A stretch of DNA of 60,237 nt from Methylophaga sp. (GTDB taxonomy: Bacteria > Pseudomonadota > Gammaproteobacteria > Nitrosococcales > Methylophagaceae), in NCBI GenBank assembly GCA_002733505.1, contig NVVW01000018.1, positions 1 to 60,237 of the forward strand, in the 5' to 3' direction. Shown one piece after another: positions 1 to 13,050 of this stretch. Every line of letters begins with the position of its first letter. Positions within the stretch are counted from its first letter, which is position 1. The position numbers were made by a program, and so were the translations under genes. The notes beneath the pieces are model-generated. The model saw only the letters and a list, made by a program, of their open reading frames with translations. It made no database searches and was not told the DNA's origin.

Positions 1-108
<108 letters not shown>

Positions 109-120
109 CTATCTATTAAA

Positions 121-2211
121 CTATCTTTTACTTGTAACTGCATCAGTTACATTTTTTGGCGCTTCTGCATACCGAGCAAACTCCATTGAGTATGTTGCTC
201 TACCTTGCGTAGCACTGCGCAAATCTGTTGCATAACCGAACATCTCGGCTAGTGGCACTTCGGCATTAATCACTTTGCCGTTAACTACATCTTCCATACC
301 GTTGACTAGGCCACGACGACGGTTTAAATCACCCATCACGTCACCCATATAGTCTTCCGGGGTTACTACCTCAATATTCATCATCGGCTCTAAGAGAACA
401 GGATCTGCTTCTAAAGCGCCATTTCTAAACCCTAACGAACCAGCCACTTTAAATGCCATTTCATTAGAATCTACATCATGATAAGAGCCGTCAAATAATG
501 TTACCTTGATATCCTCAACCGGGTAGCCGGCTATTACACCACTTTTCATCTGCTCTTGTATACCCTTATCTACAGAGGAAATGAATTCTCTTGGTACGGA
601 GCCACCTACAATGGCATTTTCAAAGGCGTAACCAGCACCTGACTTTTGCGGCTCTAATTTCAACCAAACATGACCATATTGACCTCGACCACCACTTTGG
701 CGCACAAACTTTCCTTCAGCTTCAACTGTCTTACGAATTGTTTCTCTGTAGGCAACTTGTGGCGCACCTACATTAGCCTCGACAGAGAACTCACGCTTCA
801 TTCTGTCAACAATAATATCTAGGTGTAGTTCACCCATGCCAGCAATAATAGTTTGTGCAGACTCTTCATCTGTTGACACTCTGAACGATGGGTCTTCTTT
901 TGCCAATTTACCAAGGGCAACACCCATCTTTTCTTGATCGGCTTGCGTTCTTGGTTCAATTGCAACTGAAATAACCGGTTCTGGAAACTCCATTCGCTCT
1001 AAGGTGATCAGGTGATCCGGCGTACACAAGGTATCGCCCGTTGTTGTATCTTTTAAACCGATGGCAGCGGCAATATCACCCGCCCTAACTTCTGATATTT
1101 CTTCTCGACTATTGGCATGCATTTGAACTAGACGACCTATACGCTCTTTTTTACCTTTCACAGGGTTATAAACAGCATCGCCTGATTTCAATACACCAGA
1201 ATAAACGCGGAAGAAGGTAAGTGTGCCGACAAATGGATCGGTGGCAATTTTAAATGCAAGCGCTGCAAAAGGCTGATCATCATCAGCTTGAAGCTCACCT
1301 TGTGTACTATCGTCTAATTCGCCGGTAATCGCAGCAACATCAGTGGGTGCAGGCATGTATTCAATAATGGCATCAAGAACCGCTTGAACGCCCTTGTTTT
1401 TAAATGCCGATCCACAAAATGCAGGAACAATTTGATTGGCTAGTGTTTGCAGACGGATGCCTTGTTTAATTTCTTCATTTGAAAGTACACCGTCTTCTAG
1501 GTATTTGTCCATCAGCTCTTCATTTGCTTCGGCTGCGGCTTCAATCATCTTTTCTCGGTATAATTCACATTCAGCCAGCATTTCTGGAGCGATATCACGT
1601 GCTTCATAAGTCACACCCAAATCATCTTCATTCCAGTAAATTGCTTTCATCCGAACAAGATCGATGACACCTTCGAATTCTTCTTCGGCACCGATGGGTA
1701 ATTGCATGGGAATGGGGGTTGCACCTAAGCGCGCTTTGATTTGTTCTATAACATTGAGAAAGTTAGCACCGCTGCGATCCATTTTATTGATGAATGCCAA
1801 TCTAGGTACGTGATATTTATTAGCTTGTCGCCAAACAGTTTCTGATTGGGGTTCTACACCGCCTACCGCACAAAACACAGCGACTGCACCATCTAAAACG
1901 CGTAGCGAGCGTTCAACTTCAATGGTGAAATCCACATGACCTGGCGTATCAATTATATTAACTCGATGCTCTGGAAATTGTGTATCCATTCCAGACCAAA
2001 AACAGGTTGTCGCAGCCGAGGTAATGGTAATTCCTCGCTCTTGCTCCTGTTCCATCCAATCCATTGTGGCAGCACCATCATGCACTTCACCTATTTTATG
2101 CGATACCCCTGTGTAATACAGCACGCGCTCAGTTGTCGTGGTTTTACCCGCGTCAATATGCGCCATGATGCCGATATTACGGTATCGATTAATAGGAGTG
2201 CTTCGTGCCAC
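121..2211 (-). CDS. fusA: Translation elongation factor G
   Basis: This is the GTPase that drives ribosomal translocation, and it helps recycle ribosomes with RRF. The 696-residue length is close to the usual ~700. The GTP-binding motifs are in order: P-loop AHIDAGKT (about residues 17-24), RGITI in switch I, DTPGH (88-92) and NKMD (142-145). Beta-barrel, domain IV and domain V regions follow to the C-terminus. The start [10 protein letters not shown] matches the family. It lies between rpsG and tuf in the classical str order rpsL-rpsG-fusA-tuf. The 221-base gap to rpsG is longer than in many relatives and holds a small hairpin (2405-2423) just after rpsG. I see no sign of disruption. Confidence 0.98.
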   Translation of the reverse strand: MARSTPINRYRNIGIMAHIDAGKTTTTERVLYYTGVSHKIGEVHDGAATMDWMEQEQERGITITSAATTCFWSGMDTQFPEHRVNIIDTPGHVDFTIEVERSLRVLDGAVAVFCAVGGVEPQSETVWRQANKYHVPRLAFINKMDRSGANFLNVIEQIKARLGATPIPMQLPIGAEEEFEGVIDLVRMKAIYWNEDDLGVTYEARDIAPEMLAECELYREKMIEAAAEANEELMDKYLEDGVLSNEEIKQGIRLQTLANQIVPAFCGSAFKNKGVQAVLDAIIEYMPAPTDVAAITGELDDSTQGELQADDDQPFAALAFKIATDPFVGTLTFFRVYSGVLKSGDAVYNPVKGKKERIGRLVQMHANSREEISEVRAGDIAAAIGLKDTTTGDTLCTPDHLITLERMEFPEPVISVAIEPRTQADQEKMGVALGKLAKEDPSFRVSTDEESAQTIIAGMGELHLDIIVDRMKREFSVEANVGAPQVAYRETIRKTVEAEGKFVRQSGGRGQYGHVWLKLEPQKSGAGYAFENAIVGGSVPREFISSVDKGIQEQMKSGVIAGYPVEDIKVTLFDGSYHDVDSNEMAFKVAGSLGFRNGALEADPVLLEPMMNIEVVTPEDYMGDVMGDLNRRRGLVNGMEDVVNGKVINAEVPLAEMFGYATDLRSATQGRATYSMEFARYAEAPKNVTDAVTSKR

Positions 2212-2432
2212 TATAGGTACTCTCGAGCTAATAAATTGTTAAAGAACTAGCTACTCAGCTAAGCTCAAAAACTCACCATTTCTTCGTTCGAAAATGGACA
2301 TTCACATTTGTAAACTCACATTTTCTACCTTAAACTGGTAAATTTTAGAACCAATCTGTGCAGCTATTAATGTGTTGCTACTGAATTAATTCAGATCACT
2401 CTTTTCAAGCTGAAAAGGCTTGAGGGTAAAAC

Positions 2433-2903
2433 TTAAAAGCGGAAGTGAGAAAACGCCTTGTTTGCTTCTGCCATTCTGTGTGTATCTTCTTTCTTCTTAA
2501 CGGCTGTGCCTTTGCCATCAAATGCATCGCCTAACTCACCTGCTAGACGCATTGCCATTGATTTTTCACCACGTTTACGCGCAGCTTCAGCTAACCAGCG
2601 CATTGCTAATGCAACACGGCGTGATGGGCGAACTTCAACGGGAACTTGGTAAGTAGCACCACCGACACGGCGAGATTTAACTTCAACCATTGGGCTAATA
2701 TTATCTAATGCTTGTTGGAAAATCTCTAAGTGATCAGCACTTTTGCTTTCTGCTACAGAATCTAATGCATCATAAGCAATTTTTTCAGCAATTGATTTTT
2801 TGCCATCTTTCATGATTACATTAATAAATTTAGCCAACCCAATATTTGAAAATTTTGGATCAGGCAATACTTCACGTTTGGCAACAACTCTTCTTCTTGG
2901 CAT
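2433..2903 (-). CDS. rpsG: 30S ribosomal protein S7
   Basis: S7 is the primary 16S rRNA-binding protein that nucleates assembly of the 30S head and contacts mRNA and tRNA at the E site. The 156 residues begin [18 protein letters not shown], a standard S7 N-terminus. The basic central segment ([16 protein letters not shown]) and C-terminal FSHFRF are typical. It lies 20 bases downstream of rpsL on the same strand, so the two are cotranscribed. In E. coli S7 represses the str operon by binding the rpsL-rpsG spacer. The spacer here is very short, so that control may be weak or different (inference). Confidence 0.98.
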   Translation of the reverse strand: MPRRRVVAKREVLPDPKFSNIGLAKFINVIMKDGKKSIAEKIAYDALDSVAESKSADHLEIFQQALDNISPMVEVKSRRVGGATYQVPVEVRPSRRVALAMRWLAEAARKRGEKSMAMRLAGELGDAFDGKGTAVKKKEDTHRMAEANKAFSHFRF

Positions 2904-2923
2904 GTTCTTTTCTTCCTAAATTC

Positions 2924-3298
2924 TTATGATTTCGGACGCTTGGCGCCGTACTTAGAGCGACCTTGACGACGCTCACTCACACCTGATGTGTCTAACGCCC
3001 CACGCACTGTGTGGTAACGTACACCCGGTAAATCTTTAACACGACCGCCGCGAATCAGCACAACTGAATGCTCTTGTAAGTTGTGACCTTCACCACCGAT
3101 GTATGACGTTACTTCGAAACCATTAGTTAAACGAACACGAGCAACTTTACGCATTGCTGAGTTTGGCTTCTTAGGTGTTGTTGTATAAACACGAGTACAT
3201 ACACCACGACGTTGCGGACAAGCCTGTAACGCGGGTACATTGTTCTTTTTCTTTTGCTTTAATCTTGGTTTGCGAACCAATTGATTTATTGTTGCCAT
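2924..3298 (-). CDS. rpsL: 30S ribosomal protein S12
   Basis: S12 is a decoding-centre protein that affects accuracy and streptomycin response. The 124 residues match the family, with the conserved [18 protein letters not shown] stretch and the GVRYHTVRG loop. The lysine of PKKPNS and the KDLPGV loop have the wild-type residues, so there is no sign of the classic streptomycin-resistance substitutions. It is the first gene of the str operon, preceded by a good sigma70-type promoter at 3406-3435. It ends 20 bases before rpsG. Confidence 0.98.
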   Translation of the reverse strand: MATINQLVRKPRLKQKKKNNVPALQACPQRRGVCTRVYTTTPKKPNSAMRKVARVRLTNGFEVTSYIGGEGHNLQEHSVVLIRGGRVKDLPGVRYHTVRGALDTSGVSERRQGRSKYGAKRPKS

Positions 3299-3405
3299 TA
3301 AACTTTACAACCTTAACTATTTAATACGGTATGCGACACAGCTTGTGCACGCTTTACCAGTAAAAATCGAGCCTCCACACTGTGAGAGCCCGACAAAGAG
3401 GAGGG

Positions 3406-3435
3406 ATTTTACTATTAAGTAATACCCCGCGTCAA
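3406..3435 (-). promoter_or_regulatory. Candidate sigma70 promoter of the str operon (rpsL-rpsG-fusA-tuf)
   Basis: Read on the minus strand there is a -35 box TTGACG and a -10 box TAAAAT separated by 18 bases. They lie about 110 bases upstream of the rpsL start and just downstream of the rpoC 3' hairpin. Both boxes match consensus at five of six positions. This would let the str genes be expressed independently of the rpoBC transcript. Confidence 0.65.
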
Positions 3436-3449
3436 GCCATCTGAATAAT

Positions 3450-3485
3450 TATACCCAATCTACATCTTCAAGTAGTTTGGGTATA
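3450..3485. repeat. Palindrome of the ATACCC repeat family after rpoC, possibly acting as a terminator
   Basis: A 36-base inverted repeat begins TATACCCAA and ends TTTGGGTATA, with CTACTTGAAGATGTAG-type sequence inside. It consists of the same terminal sequence seen at 28259 and 59934, here with two ends joined and no core. It starts 10 bases after the rpoC stop and can fold as a hairpin. On the plus strand a T run follows. On the minus strand the T-rich tail is poor, so efficient termination of rpoC is uncertain. Confidence 0.7.
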
Positions 3486-3494
3486 GCTTTTTAT

Positions 3495-6400
3495 TTACTC
3501 AGATGCGCTTTCTAATTGTTCACTTTCACTATCAACAGCCACATCTAATGCTACGGCTACTTTTTGTTTTTTAACAACAGGTTTGTTACCCTCCAACCTA
3601 AGCTTGCGCTGGCGTTGACGCTCTTTATGGTAAGCCAAGCCTGTTCCCGCAGGAATCAAACGACCCACGATCACGTTTTCTTTCAGACCGCGTAGCGGAT
3701 CACGCTTTCCAGTCACTGCTGCATCTGTCAATACGCGAGTAGTTTCTTGGAAGGAAGCCGCCGAGATAAATGAATCTGTTGCAAGTGATGCTTTAGTAAT
3801 ACCTAACAGCATATGTGTATAGGTTGCTTCTAGCTTATCTTCGCCGCGCATTGTATCGTTCACTTCTAATATCGTATCGTGTTCGACTTGCTCACCTCTA
3901 AGGAATTTAGTATCCCCTGGTGACACAATTTCAACTTTACGTAACATTTGACGCACAATTACTTCGATGTGTTTATCGTTAATTTTTACACCTTGCAAGC
4001 GATACACTTCTTGTACTTCAGTCGCCATGTAACTAGCTAGTTCCAAGATACCTTTTAAGCGCAGAATGTCATGCGGATCTTCTGGGCCATCAACCAACAT
4101 TTCACCTTTTTCAATGTGTTCACCTTCAAACACAGAGACATGACGCCATTTTGGAATTAGTTCTTCATGAACATCACCTTCATTCGGTGTAATCACTAAG
4201 CGTTGCTTACCTTTAGTTTCTTTACCAAAACTAATGGTGCCTGAAATTTCTGCCATCAAAGCAGGATCTTTCGGTTTACGTGCTTCAAATAAATCCGCAA
4301 CGCGTGGTAAACCACCCGTGATATCACGTGTTTTACTACTTTCTTGAGGGATACGGGCTAATACATCACCGATCCCCACTTCACCACCATCTGCTACCGT
4401 AACAATCGCACCACCTGGTAAGAAGTATTGTGCTGGGATCTCTGTTCCAACAAGCAACAAATCGTCACCTTTATCATCAATCAATTTAACCATTGGTCGC
4501 ATATCTTTAGCTGATGTGCCACGTTGTTTTGGATCACGTACAATCATACTGGTTAAGCCAGTAACTTCATCGACCTGCTTATCAACGGTCACGCCTTCAA
4601 CCAAGTCTTGCAATTGCACCTTACCCGCCACCTCGGTAACAACCGGATGCGTATGCGGATCCCACATTGCAACAATCTGACCCGCATCAACAGCTTCATT
4701 ATCAGACACGGTGATTTCTGCACCATAAGGAATTTTATAACGCTCACGCTCACGACCATTTTCATCAATAAGATGTAATTCACCGCTACGAGAGACCGCA
4801 ACAAACTTACCGCTTGCGTGTTGAACTGATTTAATATTGTGGAAACGGATATTACCTTTAAATTTCAAAGCAACAGAGTTGTCAGCCGCTGTACGCGATG
4901 CAGCACCACCGATATGGAAAGTACGCATGGTAAGCTGTGTTCCAGGCTCACCGATTGATTGCGCCGCGATAACACCTACTGCTTCACCCACATTAATTTG
5001 ATGGCCACGACCTAAATCTCGACCGTAACATGATGCACACACACCGTGGCGTGATTCACAGGTAATAGCAGAACGCACCATGACTTCATCAATACCCGCT
5101 TCTTCGAGTTTGATAACTAAATCTTCATCCATCAATGTGCCTCTAGCAAGCACGATATTATCGTCATCACCTTTAGTCACATCACGTGCAATTACTCGAC
5201 CTAATACACGCTCACCTAATGGCTCAACTACGTCACCACCTTCAATGATAGGTGTCATACTGACACCTATCTCAGTGCCACAATCTTCTTCGACGATAAC
5301 TAAATCTTGCGATACATCAACTAGACGGCGTGTCAAATAACCCGAGTTCGCAGTTTTCAATGCGGTATCAGCCAGACCTTTACGTGCACCATGAGTCGAG
5401 ATAAAGTATTGAAGTACGTCCAAACCTTCACGGAAGTTCGCGGTAATAGGTGTTTCGATAATAGAACCATCTGGTTTTGCCATCAAACCACGCATACCCG
5501 CTAATTGGCGGATCTGAGCAGCACTACCCCGCGCGCCAGAATCGGCCATCATGTAGATAGAGTTCATCGATTGTTGCTGGACTTCATTGCCTTCAGCATC
5601 AATAACAGTATCCGCAGCCAAACCATCCATCATCGCATTCGCTACTTGGTCGTTAGTACGTGACCAAATATCGATGATTTTGTTATAACGTTCACCATCT
5701 GTTACCAAACCAGAAGCATATTGTGTTGCAATCTCTTCTACTTCAGCTTCTGCAGCAGCAAGTATTTCTGGTTTGCTTTCAGGAATAACCATATCATCAA
5801 TGCCAACCGATGCACCCGATTTTGTGGCATGAGTGAAACCAAGATACATTAATTGATCGGCAAAGATAACCGTAGCCTTTAAACCAATACGACGATAGCA
5901 CACATTAATTAGATCACCGATCGCTTTTTTGGTCATCGTACGGTCAACAACTGAGAACGGTAAACCTGTAGGTAGGATATCGAATAAAATGGCTCGACCT
6001 ACTGTTGTATCAACGCGTACAATACGTGTTTGTTCAACTTCAGGCAATGTAATATCCGTTTCTTCAAGACGAACAGTGATTTTAGCGTGAATTGAAGCCG
6101 CCCCATTATCATAAGCACGTTTTAGCTCAGATAAATCAGCAAATTTAATACCTTCACCTTTTTCATTGATGCGATCACGGGTCATGTAATACAGACCTAA
6201 TACCACATCTTGTGAAGGAACAATGACTGGCTCACCATTAGCGGGAGACAAAATATTGTTGGTCGCCATCATTAATGTGCGTGCTTCTATTTGTGCTTCG
6301 AGAGACAAGGGCACGTGTACCGCCATTTGATCACCATCGAAATCGGCATTAAATGCACTACAAACAAGCGGATGCAACTGGATCGCCTTACCTTCAATCA

Positions 6401-7721
6401 ATAACGGTTCAAATGCTTGGATACCTAGTCTATGCAATGTCGGTGCACGGTTTAACATGATTGGATGTTCGCGAATCACGTCAGCAAGAATATCCCAAAC
6501 TTCAGGACCTTCACGCTCAACCATCTTCTTAGCGGCTTTAATTGTTGTCGCTAAGCCTGCACGTTCTAATTTACCGTAGATGAATGGTTTGAATAATTCC
6601 AATGCCATTTTTTTAGGCAAACCACATTGATGTAATTTCAAGTAGGGCCCAACCACGATTACAGAACGACCCGAGTAATCAACACGTTTACCTAGTAAGT
6701 TTTGACGGAAACGACCTTGCTTACCTTTGATCATATCTGCCAAAGATTTTAGTGGCATCCGGTTGGTGCCGGTAATAGCACGGCCGCGACGACCGTTATC
6801 TAATAGCGCATCAACTGATTCTTGCAACATACGTTTTTCATTACGGACGATAATATCAGGCGCATTCAAATCTAATAAACGTTTTAGACGGTTATTACGG
6901 TTAATAACACGGCGGTATAAGTCATTAAGATCAGATGTCGCAAAACGCCCTCCATCTAGTGGTACTAATGGACGTAAATCTGGCGGTAGAATGGGTAATA
7001 CTTCCATTACCATCCATTCAGGCTTATTGCCTGACACTTGGAAAGCTTCCATCAGTTTTAGGCGTTTAGTCAATTTCTTAATTTTTGTTTCAGAATTGGT
7101 CGCATCAATTGCTTCGCGAATAACTTCAACCTCAGCTACAAGATCGATGTCGCGCAATAATTGTTGAACAGCTTCTGCACCCATGCGAGCATCAAATTCA
7201 TCGCCGTATTCTTCTACAGCTTGCAAGAATGTTTCATCTGAAAGTAATGTGCCTTTTTCAAGCGGCGTCATACCTGAGTCAACGACGATGAATGCTTCAA
7301 AATAAAGCACACGTTCAAGATCGCGTAGCGTCATATCTAAGAATAATGAGATACGAGATGGTAGTGATTTCAAGAACCAAATATGGGCAACTGGGCTAGC
7401 TAACTCAAGATGCGCCATACGCTCACGACGCACTTTTGCAACGGTGACTTCAACACCACATTTCTCACAGATAACACCACGGTGTTTTAAGCGTTTGTAT
7501 TTGCCACATAAACATTCGTAATCTTTAACTGGGCCAAATATTTTGCAGCAAAATAAACCTTCACGTTCTGGCTTAAAGGTACGGTAGTTAATTGTTTCTG
7601 GCTTTTTAACTTCACCAAATGACCATGAACGTACCATTTTAGGTGATGCCAAACCAATTCGAATCGCATCGAACTCTTCTTGCTGAGACTGTTGCTTCAA
7701 TAAATTAAGCAAATCTTTCAT
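3495..7721 (-). CDS. rpoC: DNA-directed RNA polymerase subunit beta'
   Basis: This is the largest subunit of RNA polymerase, carrying the catalytic magnesium site. Its 1408 residues compare with 1407 in E. coli. The N-terminal zinc site has four cysteines (C70, C72, C85, C88). The absolutely conserved NADFDGDQM motif supplies the three Mg-binding aspartates at about residue 460. The second zinc site, with [13 protein letters not shown], is at about residues 814-898. The trigger-loop and bridge-helix segments ([27 protein letters not shown]) are intact. It lies 49 bases downstream of rpoB and is cotranscribed with it. A palindromic repeat follows the stop. Confidence 0.99.
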   Translation of the reverse strand: MKDLLNLLKQQSQQEEFDAIRIGLASPKMVRSWSFGEVKKPETINYRTFKPEREGLFCCKIFGPVKDYECLCGKYKRLKHRGVICEKCGVEVTVAKVRRERMAHLELASPVAHIWFLKSLPSRISLFLDMTLRDLERVLYFEAFIVVDSGMTPLEKGTLLSDETFLQAVEEYGDEFDARMGAEAVQQLLRDIDLVAEVEVIREAIDATNSETKIKKLTKRLKLMEAFQVSGNKPEWMVMEVLPILPPDLRPLVPLDGGRFATSDLNDLYRRVINRNNRLKRLLDLNAPDIIVRNEKRMLQESVDALLDNGRRGRAITGTNRMPLKSLADMIKGKQGRFRQNLLGKRVDYSGRSVIVVGPYLKLHQCGLPKKMALELFKPFIYGKLERAGLATTIKAAKKMVEREGPEVWDILADVIREHPIMLNRAPTLHRLGIQAFEPLLIEGKAIQLHPLVCSAFNADFDGDQMAVHVPLSLEAQIEARTLMMATNNILSPANGEPVIVPSQDVVLGLYYMTRDRINEKGEGIKFADLSELKRAYDNGAASIHAKITVRLEETDITLPEVEQTRIVRVDTTVGRAILFDILPTGLPFSVVDRTMTKKAIGDLINVCYRRIGLKATVIFADQLMYLGFTHATKSGASVGIDDMVIPESKPEILAAAEAEVEEIATQYASGLVTDGERYNKIIDIWSRTNDQVANAMMDGLAADTVIDAEGNEVQQQSMNSIYMMADSGARGSAAQIRQLAGMRGLMAKPDGSIIETPITANFREGLDVLQYFISTHGARKGLADTALKTANSGYLTRRLVDVSQDLVIVEEDCGTEIGVSMTPIIEGGDVVEPLGERVLGRVIARDVTKGDDDNIVLARGTLMDEDLVIKLEEAGIDEVMVRSAITCESRHGVCASCYGRDLGRGHQINVGEAVGVIAAQSIGEPGTQLTMRTFHIGGAASRTAADNSVALKFKGNIRFHNIKSVQHASGKFVAVSRSGELHLIDENGRERERYKIPYGAEITVSDNEAVDAGQIVAMWDPHTHPVVTEVAGKVQLQDLVEGVTVDKQVDEVTGLTSMIVRDPKQRGTSAKDMRPMVKLIDDKGDDLLLVGTEIPAQYFLPGGAIVTVADGGEVGIGDVLARIPQESSKTRDITGGLPRVADLFEARKPKDPALMAEISGTISFGKETKGKQRLVITPNEGDVHEELIPKWRHVSVFEGEHIEKGEMLVDGPEDPHDILRLKGILELASYMATEVQEVYRLQGVKINDKHIEVIVRQMLRKVEIVSPGDTKFLRGEQVEHDTILEVNDTMRGEDKLEATYTHMLLGITKASLATDSFISAASFQETTRVLTDAAVTGKRDPLRGLKENVIVGRLIPAGTGLAYHKERQRQRKLRLEGNKPVVKKQKVAVALDVAVDSESEQLESASE

Positions 7722-7770
7722 ATTTATTTCTCCGCTGCCGCAGTACGGCTGTTTAGATTATCTTTAAGGT

Positions 7771-10700
7771 CTATTTAGGTATTTTGTCTTCAACTAACTC
7801 AATATTAATACCCAGAGAACGAATCTCATGTGTCAATACTTTGAAGGATTCAGGCATGCCTGCTTCCATCCGATAATCACCATCCACAATGTTTTTATAA
7901 ATTCGAGTTCGACCATGAACATCATCTGACTTCACCGTCAACATTTCTTGAAGTGTATAAGCAGCACCATAAGCTTGTAATGCCCACACTTCCATCTCAC
8001 CAAATCGCTGTCCACCAAACTGTGCTTTACCACCCAATGGTTGCTGGGTGACAAGGCTGTATGGACCTGTGGAACGTGCATGCATTTTGTCATCAACTAA
8101 GTGATTCAATTTCAGCATATGCATATAACCCACCGTAACTGGGCGATCAAAATATTCACCGGTTAAGCCATCAATCAGTCTTGTTTGACCACTGCGTGGC
8201 AAGCCTGCCAACTCAAGCATGTCTTTGATTTCAGTTTCATCAGCACCATCGAATACCGGTGTTGCCATTGGCACACCTTCTTTCAAGTTGCCTGCTAACT
8301 CAAAGATCTCATCATCCGTTAATGAATCTAAGTCTTCTTTTTTACCACTGGTGTTATAAATCTTATCTAAGAACTCACGTAGCTCAGCCACTTCTTTTTG
8401 TTGTTCTAGCATTTCGGTTATTTTATAGCCCAAGCCTTTAGCCGCCCAACCCAAATGTATTTCTAATACCTGTCCGATATTCATTCGAGACGGTACACCA
8501 AGAGGGTTTAATACGATATCCACTGGTCGACCATCTGCGGTATACGGCATATCTTCAACAGGAACAATCCTAGAGATAACACCTTTGTTACCATGACGAC
8601 CCGCCATTTTGTCACCCGGTTGAATACGACGTTTAACCGCTAAGAACACCTTAACCATACGTTGCACACCAGGCGCAAGATCATGGCCTGAAATCAATTT
8701 GTCTTTTTTGATTTCAAACTCATCATCCATATCTTTACGGTATTGCTGGATTTGCACTGAAGCTTGTTCTAGCTGCTTGTTCAGTGCTGCTGTTTCCATA
8801 TTAATATTGAACCAGTCAGCATGTTCAAGCTTGCTCAAATACGCTTTGGTTATTTTTGAACCTTTATCTAGGTTAGGGGCAGTCTTAGCCACTTTACCAT
8901 TTAGCGATTTTTCTAAACGAGCAAATACATCATCAACCACAATACGATGACGATCTTTTAAATCATTGCGTATTTTTTCTAGTTCATCTTTCTCAATCGC
9001 TAATGCACGCTCATCTTTTTCCACACCATCGCGGGTGAAAACTTGCACATCAATAACGGTACCGAATGTACTGGATGGCACGCGTAGCGATGAATCTTTC
9101 ACATCCGCCGCTTTCTCACCAAAAATAGCACGCAGTAATTTTTCTTCTGGGGTAAGCTGTGTTTCACCTTTAGGTGTCACTTTACCTACTAAGATATCAC
9201 CGGGCTTAACTTCTGCGCCAACATAAACAATGCCTGACTCATCTAGTTTAGATAATGCACCTTCACTTACGTTCGGAATATCACTAGTGATTTCTTCCGT
9301 ACCTAATTTAGTATCACGCGCTAAACAGTTTAATTCTTGGATATGTATCGTTGTAAAACGGTCTTCTTTGACAACGCGTTCAGAAACTAAAATAGAATCC
9401 TCAAAATTGTAACCATTCCAAGGCATAAATGCGATCAACATGTTTTGGCCTAAGGCCAATTCACCTTTATCGGTAGATGGACCATCCGCTAGAATGTCGC
9501 CTTTCGCAATCACATCACCCGGTTTAACAAGCGGTGTTTGATTGATACATGTGCTTTGATTTGAACGCGCATATTTAATTAAGGTGTAAATATCAACACC
9601 AGAATCAGCATCACCCGCTTCTTTATCGTTAACCCGAACAACCACACGCCTGGCATCAACTGAGTCAACTGTACCACCGCGTTTCGCTATCACCATAACG
9701 CCAGAGTCACGCGCTACTACGCGTTCCATACCGGTACCTACGATTGGTTTTTCTGCTCGTAATGTTGGTACCGCTTGACGTTGCATATTGGATCCCATCA
9801 AAGCACGGTTAGCATCATCATGTTCTAGGAATGGAATTAATGACGCCGCTACTGATACTACTTGGCGAGGTGATACATCCATATAGTCCACTTGATCAGC
9901 AGGCATCAATGAAAATTCATTTTTATGACGACAAGGCACCATTTTTTCTTGAATGACATTTTTATCATTCAAGGTAATCGTTGCTTGAGCAATTTTAAAT
10001 TCACCCTCATCAATCGCTGATAAATAAGTGATATCTGAAGTCGCAACACCGTCAACCACTTTACGGTATGGTGTTTCGATAAAGCCATATTCATTAGTGC
10101 GCGCATAGGTTGCTAATGAGTTGATTAGACCGATATTGGGTCCCTCTGGCGTTTCAATGGGACAGACACGGCCATAATGAGTTGGATGTACGTCACGTAC
10201 TTCAAAACCAGCACGTTCACGCGTTAAACCACCCGGGCCTAATGCGGAAACGCGACGTTTATGTGTTACTTCAGATAATGGATTGTTTTGATCCATAAAC
10301 TGAGATAATTGGCTAGAACCAAAGAATTCTTTAATTGCAGCAGCAACCGGTTTTGCATTAATCAACTGTTGTGGCATCAAACCTTCTGATTCCGCCACAC
10401 TTAAACGCTCACGCACCGCACGCTCTACACGCACTAAACCAACACGGAATTGATTTTCAGCCATTTCACCTACACTACGTACACGACGATTACCAAGATG
10501 ATCGATATCATCGACAATACCATGACCATTGCGGATAGAAACTAATTCAAGGATGACATCGACAATATCTTCTTTAGATAAAACGCCTTCGCCTTCTAAA
10601 TCTTCACGACCTAAGCGACGGTTAAATTTCATCCGACCTACGCCAGACAAGTCATAACGTTCGCCTGCAAAGAATAAGTTTTTGAACAAATTATTTGCTG

Positions 10701-11859
10701 AATCTTCTGTAGGTGGCTCACCTGGGCGCATCATACGGTAGATTTCAACTTTTGCTTCTAATGGTGTTGTTGTTTCATCTAAGCGTAAGGTGTCAGAAAT
10801 ATAAGAACCGCGGTCTAAATCATTTGAATAGATTGTTTCGATTTTTTTGATATCAAAACGCTCAAATGTTTCAAGTAACTCTTCTGTGATATCATCATTT
10901 GCAGAAGCAATCACTTCGCCACTGTCAGTATCAATCATATCTTTGGAGATAACGCGTTCAATTAAGTAGCTGGCTGGCACAATCAGCTTAGTCATGCCCG
11001 CTTTTTCCATTTTACGAATATGACGACCTGTCACTTGATTATCCATTTCAACAATTACATTGCCTTTAGCATCAGCAATGTCGAATGACACGATTTGACC
11101 ACGTAAACGCTGTGGATCTAACGCTAACTCAAAACCATCGCCTTTTTTAGTGAAGGTATCGTGATCAAAGAATAGTTCCAATATTTGTTCGGTGGTATAT
11201 TCCAATGCACGCAATAGAATGGTAGCGGGTAATTTACGGCGACGATCGATACGAACAAAAACAGCATCTTTCGGATCAAATTCAAAATCTAACCAAGAAC
11301 CACGGTATGGAATAATGCGGGCATTGAATAAGATTTTACCTGATGAATGTGATTTACCTTTATCACTATCGAAGAATACACCTGGAGAACGATGTAATTG
11401 AGAGACGATAACGCGTTCTGTACCGTTGATAACAAAGTTACCTTTCTCAGTCATCAATGGGATTTCTCCCATATAGACTTCCTGCTCTTTAATATCTTTT
11501 ACAATTTTTGATTTTGCAGGGGCATCTTTATCATAAAGGACAAGACGCATTTTAACTCTTAAAGGTGCTGCATAGGTTACACCACGAAGTTGACATTCTT
11601 TCACATCAAATGAGGGTGTGCCTAAACGATAGCTCACATATTGTAGTTCCGCTTTACCTGTGTGACTTTTAATCGGCAGAACTGAAGAAAAGGCAGCGTG
11701 CAAACCTTTACTCGCGCGTTCGTCAGCGGCAATCCCATTTTGTAGGAAGCCCTGATATGAATCTACTTGTGTTGCCAATAAATTAGGAACACTCAAGATT
11801 GTTGGACGCTTGCCAAAATCTTTACGGATCCGCTTTTTCTCGGTAAACGTATAAGCCAT
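7771..11859 (-). CDS. rpoB: DNA-directed RNA polymerase subunit beta
   Basis: This is the second large subunit of RNA polymerase, forming one side of the active-site cleft. Its 1362 residues are slightly more than the 1342 of E. coli. The rifampicin pocket region ([20 protein letters not shown], then [11 protein letters not shown]) has the usual sensitive-type residues. The C-terminal [20 protein letters not shown] segment is complete. It follows the rplL-rpoB attenuator hairpin and precedes rpoC by 49 bases, so rplJL-rpoBC form the usual transcription unit. Confidence 0.99.
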   Translation of the reverse strand: MAYTFTEKKRIRKDFGKRPTILSVPNLLATQVDSYQGFLQNGIAADERASKGLHAAFSSVLPIKSHTGKAELQYVSYRLGTPSFDVKECQLRGVTYAAPLRVKMRLVLYDKDAPAKSKIVKDIKEQEVYMGEIPLMTEKGNFVINGTERVIVSQLHRSPGVFFDSDKGKSHSSGKILFNARIIPYRGSWLDFEFDPKDAVFVRIDRRRKLPATILLRALEYTTEQILELFFDHDTFTKKGDGFELALDPQRLRGQIVSFDIADAKGNVIVEMDNQVTGRHIRKMEKAGMTKLIVPASYLIERVISKDMIDTDSGEVIASANDDITEELLETFERFDIKKIETIYSNDLDRGSYISDTLRLDETTTPLEAKVEIYRMMRPGEPPTEDSANNLFKNLFFAGERYDLSGVGRMKFNRRLGREDLEGEGVLSKEDIVDVILELVSIRNGHGIVDDIDHLGNRRVRSVGEMAENQFRVGLVRVERAVRERLSVAESEGLMPQQLINAKPVAAAIKEFFGSSQLSQFMDQNNPLSEVTHKRRVSALGPGGLTRERAGFEVRDVHPTHYGRVCPIETPEGPNIGLINSLATYARTNEYGFIETPYRKVVDGVATSDITYLSAIDEGEFKIAQATITLNDKNVIQEKMVPCRHKNEFSLMPADQVDYMDVSPRQVVSVAASLIPFLEHDDANRALMGSNMQRQAVPTLRAEKPIVGTGMERVVARDSGVMVIAKRGGTVDSVDARRVVVRVNDKEAGDADSGVDIYTLIKYARSNQSTCINQTPLVKPGDVIAKGDILADGPSTDKGELALGQNMLIAFMPWNGYNFEDSILVSERVVKEDRFTTIHIQELNCLARDTKLGTEEITSDIPNVSEGALSKLDESGIVYVGAEVKPGDILVGKVTPKGETQLTPEEKLLRAIFGEKAADVKDSSLRVPSSTFGTVIDVQVFTRDGVEKDERALAIEKDELEKIRNDLKDRHRIVVDDVFARLEKSLNGKVAKTAPNLDKGSKITKAYLSKLEHADWFNINMETAALNKQLEQASVQIQQYRKDMDDEFEIKKDKLISGHDLAPGVQRMVKVFLAVKRRIQPGDKMAGRHGNKGVISRIVPVEDMPYTADGRPVDIVLNPLGVPSRMNIGQVLEIHLGWAAKGLGYKITEMLEQQKEVAELREFLDKIYNTSGKKEDLDSLTDDEIFELAGNLKEGVPMATPVFDGADETEIKDMLELAGLPRSGQTRLIDGLTGEYFDRPVTVGYMHMLKLNHLVDDKMHARSTGPYSLVTQQPLGGKAQFGGQRFGEMEVWALQAYGAAYTLQEMLTVKSDDVHGRTRIYKNIVDGDYRMEAGMPESFKVLTHEIRSLGINIELVEDKIPK

Positions 11860-11960
11860 GTATTACACCTCAAAGAATCAGCCAAACCTTAGTTTATTAA
11901 GGCTTGGGTATTGTAATATTGTATTTTATGATCAGCTAAATTATTGCTTGACCAGTAACA

Positions 11961-11990
11961 GAAAAAGGCCGGTGGTTAAAACCACCAGCC
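11961..11990 (-). terminator. rplL-rpoB intergenic attenuator hairpin
   Basis: On the minus strand a GGC-GGTGGTT / AACCACC-GCC stem (11967-11990, one internal mismatch and a two-base loop) is followed by TTTTTC. It sits about 45 bases after the rplL stop and 100 before rpoB. The position matches the known partial terminator that lowers rpoBC expression relative to L7/L12. Read-through is inferred because rpoB has no other obvious promoter in the gap. Confidence 0.85.
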
Positions 11991-12034
11991 ATTTTCTTTA
12001 TCGTGATGACACATCACCACGATGAAGGAGCAGC

Positions 12035-12412
12035 TTACTTAATTTCAGCTTCTGCACCCGCTTCAGTTAGTTGCTTAACAACATCTTCAGCTTCTGCTTT
12101 TTCAACAGCTTCTTTAACTGACACAGGCGCGCTTTCTACCAAATCTTTAGCTTCTTTCAAGCCAAGACCAGTGAGAGCACGAACTGCTTTGATTACGCTA
12201 ACTTTGTTAGCACCAAAGCTTGTCATTACTACGTCAAACTCAGTTTGTTCAGCAGCAGCTGCACCACCAGCGTCACCGCCAGCAGCAGCGGCTACAGGAG
12301 CAGCAGCAGTTACACCAAATTTTTCTTCCATTGCTTCAATCAATTCTACGACTTCAACAACTGTCATTTCAGAGATAGCATCTAAGATATCGTCTTTTTT
12401 TACTTTAGCCAT
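12035..12412 (-). CDS. rplL: 50S ribosomal protein L7/L12
   Basis: This is the multicopy stalk protein that recruits and stimulates translational GTPases. Its 125 residues comprise an N-terminal dimerisation helix region (residues ~1-35), an Ala/Gly-rich flexible hinge (about 36-55) and the globular C-terminal domain with [24 protein letters not shown]. An AGGAAAA-type ribosome binding site precedes the ATG. It lies 61 bases downstream of rplJ and is cotranscribed with it. The attenuator hairpin follows. Confidence 0.98.
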   Translation of the reverse strand: MAKVKKDDILDAISEMTVVEVVELIEAMEEKFGVTAAAPVAAAAGGDAGGAAAAEQTEFDVVMTSFGANKVSVIKAVRALTGLGLKEAKDLVESAPVSVKEAVEKAEAEDVVKQLTEAGAEAEIK

Positions 12413-12473
12413 GTTAATTTTCCTATTTTCAAGCTTACAGAATTATATTTACACCTTAAAACTCAAATGAGAT

Positions 12474-13001
12474 TTAAGCTGCTTCTTTCGCATCACGAAC
12501 AGCCGCGAGCGTACGAACCATTTTGCTAGTCGGTGCCACCAAAGTACGTACAAATTTCTCAATCGGTGCCTTCATCGTGCCCATAAGAATACCAATCGCT
12601 TGGTCCTTAGTAGGCATTTTGGCTAGTTTCTCAAGATCTGTAGCAGGTAATAAATTACCTCCCAGAGAAATCATTTTGACTTCTAATTTGTTATTTTCTT
12701 TAGCGAAATCACTCATCACTCGCGCTACTGCACCTGGATCTTCTGTTGAAAATCCAAATACTAAAGGCCCCGTCATTCCTTCCTGCATGCAGGCGAAATC
12801 AGTACCTTCTACAGCACGTTTAGCTAATGTGTTTCTAATAACACGCAAATAAACATTGTCTTTGCGTGCTGCAACACGTAGCTCAGTCATGTCCGAAACA
12901 GACAACCCATGATATTCTGCAGCTATTGCAGAATAAGCACTAGATGCTATTTCAGCGACTTCAGCAACTACGGCTTTCTTACCATCAAGATTCATTGCCA
13001 C
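12474..13001 (-). CDS. rplJ: 50S ribosomal protein L10
   Basis: L10 anchors L7/L12 dimers to 23S rRNA at the GTPase-associated centre. The 175 residues have the globular N-terminal domain beginning MAMNLDGKKAVVAEVAE, then the C-terminal helices that carry L12. GGTGG lies just upstream of the ATG, and a second purine-rich block (GGGAGG) lies some 20 bases upstream. The gene is preceded by a long RNA hairpin (13051-13210) of the kind through which the L10-L12 complex represses its own translation. Confidence 0.98.
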   Translation of the reverse strand: MAMNLDGKKAVVAEVAEIASSAYSAIAAEYHGLSVSDMTELRVAARKDNVYLRVIRNTLAKRAVEGTDFACMQEGMTGPLVFGFSTEDPGAVARVMSDFAKENNKLEVKMISLGGNLLPATDLEKLAKMPTKDQAIGILMGTMKAPIEKFVRTLVAPTSKMVRTLAAVRDAKEAA

Positions 13002-13050
13002 CTAAGTTTACCTCCCTAGGAACACCGCATAAAAACAGTGTTGTTGCTAG

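Noticed and set aside
2924..3298. Streptomycin-resistance allele of rpsL, and rifampicin-resistance allele of rpoB
   Set aside because: The diagnostic positions in PKKPNS and KDLPGV of S12 and the central rifampicin region of RpoB have ordinary wild-type residues.
6727..7167. 146-codon open frame antisense to rpoC
   Set aside because: Lies wholly within the conserved rpoC sequence and has low-complexity Ser/Arg composition typical of shadow frames.
12003..12470. 155-codon open frame on the plus strand over rplL
   Set aside because: It is antisense to rplL; the Ala/Ser/Thr-rich product follows from the skewed codon use of the real gene, and there is no ribosome binding site or known family.
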